A stretch of 45,045 nucleotides of DNA, from positions 1 to 45,045 of the forward strand of contig JAFUTP010000068.1 of NCBI GenBank assembly GCA_017484165.1, in the 5' to 3' direction. Of the stretch, positions 1 to 6,640 are shown piece after piece. Position numbers and translations under genes: made by a program. The notes beneath the pieces were generated by a model. The model did no database searches and was not told where the DNA came from. It saw only the letters and a list, made by a program, of their open reading frames with translations. Position 1 is the stretch's first letter. Each line of letters begins with the position of its first letter. This stretch comes from Cardiobacteriaceae bacterium (GTDB lineage: Bacteria > Pseudomonadota > Gammaproteobacteria > Cardiobacteriales > Cardiobacteriaceae).

Positions 1-2
1 GT

Positions 3-104
3 GTCATAGTGATTGATAGAAATGAACTACCATTTCACGATTTTCGTAACAATTTTGATGATTGGTTAGCAGATGCCATTAATATTGCTTGGTATTATGG
101 TTAA
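3..104 (+). CDS. C-terminal fragment of an unknown protein
   Basis: The frame is open from the left edge of the window and ends in TAA at 102-104, giving 33 residues rich in Asp, Asn and aromatics and ending in DWLADAINIAWYYG. A strong terminator follows 14 bases later, so this is the end of a transcription unit. Because the next unit is an orphan toxin tip, I infer this may be the tail of an immunity protein, but nothing in the fragment identifies a family. The start lies outside the window. Confidence 0.45.
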   Translation, partial: VIVIDRNELPFHDFRNNFDDWLADAINIAWYYG

Positions 105-116
105 ATGAAATGCAAA

Positions 117-146
117 ACAGCGGAGTTTTTGCTCCGCTTTTTTCTT
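117..146 (+). terminator. Rho-independent terminator
   Basis: Stem GCGGAG (120-125) pairs with CTCCGC (132-137) across a six-base loop and is followed by a run of seven T. It closes the unit that ends at 104. Confidence 0.8.
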
Positions 147-195
147 CTCAATCGGTGAACATTATTTTTTTGATACAAATCAAGGAGCAAGACCT

Positions 196-468
196 ATGCA
201 TTTGGCAGATGCTAATAAACCAACGCTAATCGCAGCACAAATTGATCCTGGCAAACCAAACAGCAATATGGCAAATGCCCATGCAGAAATCGGCGTAATT
301 CAACAAGCTTATGATGCAGGATTAACACAGGGAGAAAATATGACAATTGTAGTGCGTGGTGAAAGTGTATGTTCATATTGTTCCAGTGCTCTTGGCAAGG
401 CAGCTAATAAATCTGGTCTAGATAGTTTGACTGTCGTTAATACTAAAAAAATCGTTCAAAAAAATTGA
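196..468 (+). CDS. Orphan MafB19-like cytidine-deaminase toxin domain
   Basis: The 90-residue product has the zinc-dependent deaminase signature: HAE at residues 29-31 and CSYC at 59-62, with the surrounding HAEIGVIQQAYDAG and GLDSLTV segments typical of MafB19-type deaminase tips of secreted polymorphic toxins. Such domains deaminate bases in target-cell nucleic acid. There is no secretion signal or delivery module. The same frame is open upstream to 109, running through the previous terminator without a start codon, and gives a linker-like segment ending in DTNQGARP. This suggests a cassette normally spliced onto a larger toxin by recombination. ATG 196 has GGAGCAAGA just upstream, so limited expression is possible. 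A membrane protein gene follows at 609. Family assignment is from motif recognition; activity is inferred. Confidence 0.7.
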   Translation: MHLADANKPTLIAAQIDPGKPNSNMANAHAEIGVIQQAYDAGLTQGENMTIVVRGESVCSYCSSALGKAANKSGLDSLTVVNTKKIVQKN

Positions 469-571
469 TTAAAATGTTCAACAAATTGATTAAAGTAGTT
501 ACCGTTGCCCACTTCTCTCTTTGGACTGGGTCAATTCGTTGGATTGATGAAAATGATGAATTGAATAGAAA

Positions 572-588
572 CTTTCAGGTTGCCTGAA
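572..588. repeat. 17-bp palindrome resembling a Neisseriaceae uptake sequence
   Basis: The near-perfect inverted repeat TTTCAGGTTGCCTGAAA lies between the toxin tip and the membrane protein gene. It contains AGGTTGCCTGAA, one base away from the AGGCTGCCTGAA DNA-uptake dialect known from Simonsiella-type Neisseriaceae. I saw no other copy in the window, which would fit imported DNA. The rest of 469-608 has only a 38-codon ORF (474-587) without a ribosome binding site. Confidence 0.4.
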
Positions 589-608
589 AATTTGAAATAG
601 GAGAATTT

Positions 609-1208
609 ATGAGTGGATTTCAATACATTATTTTAGCCTATGCTCTGTATTTAATTTATTCAGGCATAAGCAATAAGCGAAAATTGAAAAATCCAAATCC
701 TGTTTTTCCTGATGATGAAGTAAATGTATTATTTACGAAGATTGATAAAACTTTGAAATTATGTTCAACAATATGTATATTTTTAGGGTTGTTGATTGCA
801 TTCGTAATGTTTATAGATGCAGTATTTGATTTTAAACAACTAACTATTGATTGCATTAAGTGTATTAGGATAGCTAATTTTTCTTTTTGGTCAGCATTTA
901 TAATATTTTGCTTATCTGTTTTTCTTATTTTATTAAGCGGAAGATCATTTGGGATCGCAGGTAATTTGAGTGGATTAAAAGAAGAAATAAAGGCACATTA
1001 TAAATGTCAAAATTTCAGGAAAATGGACGATTGGATTGATGATTACAATCTCGAAAATTATCTTGGTAATGCTGAAACAATGAAATGGAATATGAAAAAA
1101 TTTCTTCTTCATTATTATGATTTTATGAAGCCTGGATTGTATATTTACTATACATCTTTACTTCTTTTTACATTGGCATACATATGTGGTTCTACATATA
1201 TGTCATAG
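609..1208 (+). CDS. Four-helix membrane protein, candidate immunity protein
   Basis: The 199-residue product has four hydrophobic segments at about residues 5-20, 48-72, 88-109 and 174-197, with a charged cytoplasmic-looking stretch between the third and fourth (EEIKAHYKCQNFRKMDDW). An AGGAG ribosome binding site lies 8 bases before the ATG. It directly follows the deaminase toxin tip and ends at a hairpin terminator, the position an immunity gene occupies in toxin-immunity cassettes. Immunity proteins for cytosolic deaminases are usually soluble, so a membrane protein here may instead belong to a different, lost toxin. I do not recognise the family. Confidence 0.6.
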   Translation: MSGFQYIILAYALYLIYSGISNKRKLKNPNPVFPDDEVNVLFTKIDKTLKLCSTICIFLGLLIAFVMFIDAVFDFKQLTIDCIKCIRIANFSFWSAFIIFCLSVFLILLSGRSFGIAGNLSGLKEEIKAHYKCQNFRKMDDWIDDYNLENYLGNAETMKWNMKKFLLHYYDFMKPGLYIYYTSLLLFTLAYICGSTYMS

Positions 1209-1212
1209 TGGT

Positions 1213-1241
1213 AGATATTATTAGACAAATAATATCGTTTT
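1213..1241 (+). terminator. AT-rich hairpin terminator
   Basis: A perfect nine-pair stem, GATATTATT (1214-1222) with AATAATATC (1228-1236) and a five-base loop, is followed by GTTTTT. The low GC content makes it weaker than the others in the window. Confidence 0.5.
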
Positions 1242-1266
1242 TAACATTAACATTAGGAGTTTTATT

Positions 1267-1458
1267 ATGCCTTCATTTTCAGAATGTGCTAAAAATGACA
1301 AGACAGAAGTATTTCAATCATCAAGACAGACTTGGAGTAGAAATCCTGATGGCAGTATGTCCTCATCTGGTTGGATTGATAACACGCCAGCACAATTAAA
1401 AATACAAAAAGATAATCCAGCAGGTAATATTGGGGAATCTAATAATGGCAAGAAATAA
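1267..1458 (+). CDS. Small hypothetical protein of a degenerate cassette
   Basis: This 63-residue hydrophilic protein is preceded by a clear AGGAG site six bases before the ATG, so it is probably translated. It is rich in Ser, Asn, Gly and Trp, without a signal peptide or membrane segment. Its 3' end overlaps the next ORF (ATG 1445) by 14 bases, so the two are probably translationally coupled. By position it could be a remnant toxin tip paired with the broken gene downstream. No family is recognised. Confidence 0.45.
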   Translation: MPSFSECAKNDKTEVFQSSRQTWSRNPDGSMSSSGWIDNTPAQLKIQKDNPAGNIGESNNGKK

Positions 1459-1681
1459 CCCACATCCTCTTCAAACTACAGAAAAACTTCTATCTGATAG
1501 ACAGAGGATACTCGCAAATGGAAAAATAGATCCTATATATGTTTTCGATAAGAGAAACTTTTTTATCACTTTTAGCGCATCATATCTAACGGAAGATAAT
1601 GAATTACATGACATATGTACTGGAAATTTCACTCTGCAATATATGTATGATGAAATGGAAAAAGCACTACTTAACAATGGC

Positions 1682-1701
1682 GTTGCTTCAAGTTGCTTCA
1701 A
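1682..1701 (+). repeat. Perfect 10-bp tandem duplication causing a frameshift
   Basis: Two adjacent copies of GTTGCTTCAA. Ten bases is not a multiple of three, so the duplication shifts the frame by one and exposes a stop at 1715-1717. Confidence 0.9.
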
Positions 1702-2045
1702 TAGGAATACAGTATAAAAAAAGCGAAATTATACATGAATTGTACATGGAAACAATAGCGATACAAAGATATACTTTGGAATATAGTTATGATGATGGTA
1801 GCACTGTATTTAATTTCTGGAAACCTAATAACTATGAATATACTGGAACAGTATTAAATCATTATGATGACAATATTGATATTCGCATGACATCATCTGA
1901 AATTAGATATGCACAACTCGCATTCTATGAGATATATCGTTACGGAGAGCTTTCAGAACAAACTATGATGAATTTTAAGTTTCTTCATGAGAGAAAAAAC
2001 ACCATATTATATAGTTCCAAAAGAACTTTTATAGTGCAAAATAAA

Positions 2046-2082
2046 AATGGCAAGAGGGTAAAAACTCTCGCCATTTTTTTTA
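2046..2082 (+). terminator. Rho-independent terminator overlapping the gene end
   Basis: ATGGC (2047-2051) plus AGAG pairs with CTCT plus GCCAT (2070-2074) with one internal mismatch and an eight-base loop, followed by eight T. It closes the accessory region before the convergent leuA. Confidence 0.75.
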
Positions 2083-2100
2083 TCAAACAGTAGAAAAATA

Positions 2101-3771
2101 TTAAAACCTTTCAGCTCGGCAGAATGCGGTTAATGCAGCTCGCAGCATTGCGCTTACCGTATCATGGCTGTATGCAATTCCCGTAAATAGTTGATTTTCA
2201 ATTGTCAATTGCACATAAGCCACTGCTTGGGCATCGGTTGCTTGTGTGAGAGCATGTTGTGAGTAATTTGTAACCGCAATTTTGACCGCAAATTGCTTTT
2301 CCAGAGCGTTAATAAATGCTGCCATCACTCCGATTGCTTCTCCGTCAATTTTGAGTTCATTATTTTCACTCTTCGTTCTATCTTTTAACACTACCGATAC
2401 ACTATCTGCCCTATCTTTACGGCTAATTTGATAATCGTGTAAAGTAAATCTCCCCCTTTCAATATAAGCTTTATTGAATACCTCTAACACCGTTTGGCTA
2501 CTTAACTCTTTTTGAGTTTTTTCCGACTCTTTTTGCACTTTTTGCGCCAAATCAACCTGCAACCAACGCGGCACTTGTAAGCCGTAATCGCGGGACAAAA
2601 TGTAAGCAATTCCGCCCTTCCCTGACTGGCTATTTATCCGCACCACATCTTGATAAGTCCGCCCGATATCTTGCGGGTCGAGCGGTAAATATGCGATATC
2701 CCAAATACCGTTCTTTTTATCCTCATCTTCAAATTCCAGAGATTTTTTAATCGCATCCTGATGCGAACCTGAAAATGCGGTAAAAACCAGCTCCCCGATA
2801 TACGGATGGCGCGGAGAAACAGGAAGATTATTGCATTCACTCACCACATTAACAATTTCGCTCATATTGGAAAAATCGAGACCAGGATTGACACCTTGCG
2901 AATACAAATTCATCGCCATCACCATAATGTCCATATTTCCCGTGCGCTCACCGTTACCGAGCAGAGTTCCTTCAGCACGGTCAGCTCCCGCCAACACGGC
3001 AAGTTCAGAAGCAGCAACGGCGCAACCGCGGTCATTATGCGTATGCACACTGATAATCACATCCTCGCGGCAAGTTAAATTACGGCAAAAATATTCCACT
3101 TGATCGGCATAAATATTCGCCGTTGCGCATTCAACCGTATTCGGCAAATTCAAGATAATTTTGCGTTTTTTTGGATTCCAAACTTGACAAACTGCCTCGC
3201 AAACTTCCACCGCATAATCAGGTTCGGTTTGCGAAAAACTCTCTGGTGAATATTCAAAAATCCATTCACTATCGGGGAATAACTCCGCCTGTTGATTTAA
3301 TAATTTTGCTCCGAAAACCGCTAATTCTTTTATTTCTTCACGGCTTTTCTGATAAACCTTTTCTCTTTGCACTCTTGATGTAGAATTATAGAGGTGTACG
3401 ATTGCTTTTTTTACCCCCTTTAATGATTCAAAAGTGCGGTTAATTAAATGTTCGCGAGCTTGTGTAAGCACTTGAACGGTTACATCATCAGGTATCAAAT
3501 TATCTTCAATCAAGCGACGAGTAAAGTCGTATTCAATCTGCGAAGCCGATGGAAAACCAATTTCAATTTCCTTAAATCCGCAATCAACGAGCAACTTAAA
3601 AAAACGCACTTTTTGCTCAATTGTCATCGGATCAATTAAGGCTTGGTTACCGTCGCGCAAATCAACGCTCACCCAAATCGGTGCTTTTTCGATGGTTTTA
3701 TCAGGCCAAAATCTTTCCGTCATTTTTGGTGCAAATTGGAATGGACGATATTTTTGATGGTTAAAACTCAT
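2101..3771 (-). CDS. leuA: 2-isopropylmalate synthase
   Basis: LeuA condenses acetyl-CoA with 2-oxoisovalerate, the first committed step of leucine synthesis. The protein has the DLRDGNQAL active-site motif near residues 37-45, the metal-binding HTHNDRG segment and GNGERTGNMD, followed by the C-terminal regulatory LeuA dimer domain that mediates leucine feedback. At 556 residues it matches the longer LeuA type found in pseudomonads rather than the short enterobacterial type. I chose the ATG at 3771 because GGGAG lies seven bases upstream; an in-frame ATG at 3804 lacks a site. It is divergent from an Lrp/AsnC-family regulator gene, which suggests amino-acid-responsive control. I saw no leader peptide with Leu codons. 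Confidence 0.95.
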   Translation of the reverse strand: MSFNHQKYRPFQFAPKMTERFWPDKTIEKAPIWVSVDLRDGNQALIDPMTIEQKVRFFKLLVDCGFKEIEIGFPSASQIEYDFTRRLIEDNLIPDDVTVQVLTQAREHLINRTFESLKGVKKAIVHLYNSTSRVQREKVYQKSREEIKELAVFGAKLLNQQAELFPDSEWIFEYSPESFSQTEPDYAVEVCEAVCQVWNPKKRKIILNLPNTVECATANIYADQVEYFCRNLTCREDVIISVHTHNDRGCAVAASELAVLAGADRAEGTLLGNGERTGNMDIMVMAMNLYSQGVNPGLDFSNMSEIVNVVSECNNLPVSPRHPYIGELVFTAFSGSHQDAIKKSLEFEDEDKKNGIWDIAYLPLDPQDIGRTYQDVVRINSQSGKGGIAYILSRDYGLQVPRWLQVDLAQKVQKESEKTQKELSSQTVLEVFNKAYIERGRFTLHDYQISRKDRADSVSVVLKDRTKSENNELKIDGEAIGVMAAFINALEKQFAVKIAVTNYSQHALTQATDAQAVAYVQLTIENQLFTGIAYSHDTVSAMLRAALTAFCRAERF

Positions 3772-3905
3772 TTTTTTCTCCCAAATAAAGTGGTTGTTTA
3801 TCAAAAATTGCGGGCGAGATTTTATTTAAGTATTCTAAAAATATTCACTAAAATAACTATAAAATAAGCAGATTTTTAATATTTTCCACTACTAAAAAGC
3901 AATTT

Positions 3906-4379
3906 ATGAGAGAAAATCACCAAGAACTTGATGATACCGACAAACGCCTGTTAAATATCATCAGCAAAAATGCACGCATCAGCTTGCAAGCACTTGCCGA
4001 ACGCTTACATTTATCGGCAACTCCTTGTGCCAGAAGGTTTAAGCGGCTGGAAGATGAAAAATTTATCCAAAATTTTCGTGCTTGTTTGAACCGTGAAAAA
4101 ATCGGTTTAGGTTTATCGGTTTTTGTCGGCGTTACGATGGATAAACACACCCCTGAACGCTTCAAACGCTTTGAAGAGGAAGCTAAAAAACTACCTGAAA
4201 TAATCCGTATGAGTATTGTTACGGGAAGAGCGGAAGATTATTTATTGCAAGTTGCTGTGCGGGATATGCGGGCTTATGAAGAATTTTTACTTGGAAAATT
4301 AAACCGTATTGAAGGAGTTTCACAAGTGCATTCCGCTTTTGAAATGCGCTGTGTGCTTGACCGTGAGCCTGAATTATAA
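3906..4379 (+). CDS. Lrp/AsnC-family transcriptional regulator
   Basis: The 157-residue protein has an N-terminal winged helix-turn-helix (LDDTDKRLLNIISKNARISL, then ALAERLHLSATPCARRFKRL) and a C-terminal RAM/AsnC ligand-binding domain (residues about 70-150). Members of this family form octamer-type assemblies and sense amino acids. It is transcribed divergently from leuA across a 134-base AT-rich gap, so leuA is a plausible target, alongside autoregulation. The ATG has only a weak upstream site. Sequence alone does not separate true Lrp from specific paralogues such as BkdR, so no symbol is given. Confidence 0.88.
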   Translation: MRENHQELDDTDKRLLNIISKNARISLQALAERLHLSATPCARRFKRLEDEKFIQNFRACLNREKIGLGLSVFVGVTMDKHTPERFKRFEEEAKKLPEIIRMSIVTGRAEDYLLQVAVRDMRAYEEFLLGKLNRIEGVSQVHSAFEMRCVLDREPEL

Positions 4380-4433
4380 ATTTTCAGTTATTTTTATAAG
4401 CTTGTTATAAGTTATTTTTATTAAGGACAAAAA

Positions 4434-4904
4434 ATGCAAATATTCATCGACTATCAAACCGAAAATGCACCGAATAGTTTTTATCCGAAAGCAGAAGAGA
4501 TAGAAAAATATTATCAAACAGCGGCAAAAATTTTGTCAATCAGTGAAGATTTAGAATTAACCGTGCGGATAGTTGAAAATCAAGAAATTCAGGAATTAAA
4601 TAAAACCTATCGGCATAAAGATTATGCAACCAATGTTTTATCTTTTCCTGCGGATTTAGATATTCCGCTTATTCCCAAATTATTAGGCGACATAATTATT
4701 GCCGCCGATGTGGTAAATAATGAGGCGCGAGAACAAAATAAAAGCCAAGAAAATCATTGGACGCACATCTTAATTCACGGTTTTTTGCACCTTTTGGGTT
4801 ATGACCATATTGAAGATAATGAGGCGGAAATTATGGAAAATCTCGAACGGCAAATACTCGCTCAAATGAATATTTCAGACCCATATTTAACGCGTGAAGA
4901 ATAA
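4434..4904 (+). CDS. ybeY: Endoribonuclease YbeY (rRNA maturation factor)
   Basis: YbeY is a zinc-dependent endoribonuclease acting in 16S rRNA 3'-end maturation and ribosome quality control. The diagnostic metal-binding motif [11 protein letters not shown] is present near residues 115-125, preceded by the conserved NVLSFPAD segment and [11 protein letters not shown]. The length of 156 residues is normal. An AAGGA site lies eight bases before the ATG. It stands alone here, 54 bases after the Lrp-like gene and followed directly by a terminator, rather than in the common ybeZ-ybeY-lnt order. Confidence 0.93.
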   Translation: MQIFIDYQTENAPNSFYPKAEEIEKYYQTAAKILSISEDLELTVRIVENQEIQELNKTYRHKDYATNVLSFPADLDIPLIPKLLGDIIIAADVVNNEAREQNKSQENHWTHILIHGFLHLLGYDHIEDNEAEIMENLERQILAQMNISDPYLTREE

Positions 4905-4935
4905 AAAAATCCGCGATTCTCATCACGGATTTTGT
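4905..4935 (+). terminator. Rho-independent terminator of ybeY
   Basis: AATCCG (4908-4913) pairs with CGGATT (4926-4931), with A-rich and T-rich flanks, directly after the ybeY stop. It could also act on the converging gene to its right. Confidence 0.6.
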
Positions 4936-4963
4936 ATTAAAAATAGATAAAAGAGTGAAATTT

Positions 4964-5311
4964 TTACTCTTTTTCGCCGCCAAATTCTTCATAAGCAGCT
5001 AATGCTTCCGCCGCAGTCATTAAAGATGGACCACCGCCCATATAAACCGCAACTTGCAGCATCTCTAAAAATTCCGCCCGAGTTGTTCCAAGTTCAGCCA
5101 AAGTTTTGGAGTGAAAACCGATGCAACCTTGACAACGGTTAGCGATGCCAATACCGAGCGCAATTAACTCTTTTTGTTTTTTATTGAGAGCACCTTCTTT
5201 GTTCGCCGCCTGCGCTAATTGACTGAAAGCTTTCATTGTGTCAGGGATTTCTTTGCTGAAATCTTTCAATTTTGCAGAAATACCCGCAGTTACTTCTTTA
5301 TACTCATACAT
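4964..5311 (-). CDS. AhpD/carboxymuconolactone decarboxylase-like protein
   Basis: The 115-residue protein has the AhpD-like alpha-helical core with a redox CxxC: E48, C60, C63 and H67 in KELIALGIGIANRCQGCIGF form the proton relay and disulphide typical of this family. Relatives act as alkylhydroperoxidases or as decarboxylases. The CxxC-His arrangement favours a peroxide-reducing role, but substrate and electron donor cannot be told from sequence. AAGGA precedes the ATG. It converges with ybeY. Confidence 0.85.
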   Translation of the reverse strand: MYEYKEVTAGISAKLKDFSKEIPDTMKAFSQLAQAANKEGALNKKQKELIALGIGIANRCQGCIGFHSKTLAELGTTRAEFLEMLQVAVYMGGGPSLMTAAEALAAYEEFGGEKE

Positions 5312-5493
5312 AAAAAATTCCTTTTAGTTAATAAAACATAAGTTTTCAACAGCTTGAAAACGGCTCAATTATTAGGGAATTTTTTGAAAAATTTATTTAT
5401 TTTTCGAATTGAACATTTATATTTTCCTAACCAACCGCCTCACCATTGCAAAAAACTTGCGCGATTTGGCTGCAATCAAAAGGAATTTTGCTC

Positions 5494-6039
5494 TTATTTC
5501 AAAGAAAAATACTGCTTTTGGCGGCGTTTAGTCAGTTCAAAAATACCGTCGATAATTTCTCCGACATTGCTTTCATTATTGGCAACCGCAACTTCTAAAT
5601 CGTAAATTTCCTTGCGCAGATGCTCGATAATTTTCTGATTATGAGGATTAGTCTCCAATGCCGCGACTTGATTTGCCCAAGTTTCGATTTCGCTAATCAT
5701 TCCCTGCGGATTATCTTTACTCAATTTATCCAAGGCTTTATTTAACTCGCGACGCGACTGCTGATAATCTTTATCAGGATAGACTACAGAAGCCGCTGGA
5801 ATGGCAGAGGTTGCAGGCTCTACCGATAAAGTTTCTTCTGACGGCTGCACGACTTTTTCCTGATTTTGCGCTTGAAATTCACCGTTTTGAGATAAAGTCC
5901 CAGTAGTAGTAAGAGTTTCAGTAACGGTATTGATTTTTACCGAAGATTTGGGACGACTTTGCGCATAATCTTCGGTGTTATCGGCAAATAAAGAAGTAGA
6001 AAATACGGTAAATAATAAAAACACAACACTTTTTTGCAT
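5494..6039 (-). CDS. Exported hypothetical protein
   Basis: The 181-residue protein starts with a signal peptide (MQKSVVFLLFTVFSTSLFA, likely cut before DNTEDY), so the mature protein should be periplasmic. After a Thr/Ser/Glu-rich low-complexity stretch (about residues 35-85) there is a helical, charged C-terminal part (RRELNKALDKLSKD onward) likely to form a coiled coil. GGAG precedes the ATG. No family is recognised. It may share a transcript with the hydrolase gene upstream (6082), from which it is separated by 42 bases. Confidence 0.75.
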   Translation of the reverse strand: MQKSVVFLLFTVFSTSLFADNTEDYAQSRPKSSVKINTVTETLTTTGTLSQNGEFQAQNQEKVVQPSEETLSVEPATSAIPAASVVYPDKDYQQSRRELNKALDKLSKDNPQGMISEIETWANQVAALETNPHNQKIIEHLRKEIYDLEVAVANNESNVGEIIDGIFELTKRRQKQYFSLK

Positions 6040-6081
6040 TTTGTTCTCCGTTTTTTGACTTTATAAATAACTTGTAACTTA

Positions 6082-6594
6082 TTACAAACGCAATATTTTT
6101 TGTAAATACAAGCGGAAAATATTGCAAATTTTCGGCGTTTGCGATTTCAGCATATGACCGCCTGGCAAGAGGTGCAAAGGCGCATTTAATTCACGAGCAA
6201 AGCGCAGAGATTGCTCATAAATCACCACATCATCCGACCAACCATGAACAATTTCAACATTGATTAAATCGCTTTGCCAGCGGTGTGCGCCGTAATGCGG
6301 CATATAAAGCGCAGGTGCAATCAAAAACGCGCCACGCACACTGCCGCAAACTTCCGCTGCCCGTGCGCTGGTGTAACCGCCCATCGAAAAGCCAGCCAAA
6401 ATAACTTCTGCATCGGCTGGCAGCTTATTAACCCGTTCGATAAGCCGTTCCGTGCGTTTTTCTGGCTGATTTTGGATATCCGCATCATCGATTTTTTCTA
6501 CATCAATATCGAATTCGGCAGCAACTTTGGCGAGATTGACAATTAAATCGTCATTTGGCGAACCGCCACGACCATGTGAAATAAGTAAAAACAT
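6082..6594 (-). CDS. Small alpha/beta hydrolase
   Basis: The 170-residue protein is a minimal alpha/beta hydrolase with a nucleophile elbow GFSMGG (Ser70), an acid at HGWSDDVV (Asp121 or Asp122) and a catalytic His147 in LPGGHML. It resembles the YcfP/dienelactone hydrolase-like small esterases; the substrate is unknown. There is no signal peptide, so it is cytosolic. The ATG lacks an obvious ribosome binding site. It lies between the long dksA gene (ending at 6641) and the exported protein gene, all on the same strand. Confidence 0.8.
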   Translation of the reverse strand: MFLLISHGRGGSPNDDLIVNLAKVAAEFDIDVEKIDDADIQNQPEKRTERLIERVNKLPADAEVILAGFSMGGYTSARAAEVCGSVRGAFLIAPALYMPHYGAHRWQSDLINVEIVHGWSDDVVIYEQSLRFARELNAPLHLLPGGHMLKSQTPKICNIFRLYLQKILRL

Positions 6595-6640
6595 AAATCT
6601 AAATTTATAACACTAATAAAATAAAACTTGTAATAACCAC

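Larger units (their letters stand above)
1445..2093 (+). pseudogene. Unknown gene broken by a 10-bp tandem duplication
   Basis: Two overlapping frames together encode one protein. The first runs from ATG 1445 (GGGGA site at 1432-1436) and stops at 1717. The second continues to TAA 2093. Exactly at the switch, GTTGCTTCAA is present twice in tandem (1682-1691 and 1692-1701). Removing one copy joins NNGVASIGIQYKKSEII in a single frame and restores a protein of about 212 residues. The product is acidic and Tyr/Asn-rich without membrane segments, compatible with a soluble immunity protein, but no family is recognised. The coding sequence ends within its terminator. The lesion either silences the gene or is a reversible slippage site. 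Confidence 0.65.

Noticed and set aside
474-587. 38-codon ORF between the toxin tip and the membrane protein gene
   Set aside because: No ribosome binding site, no recognisable features, and it ends inside the palindrome.
3772-3905. Leucine attenuator or leader peptide before leuA
   Set aside because: No short ORF with Leu codons or terminator-antiterminator pair was seen; the divergent Lrp-like regulator is the more likely control.
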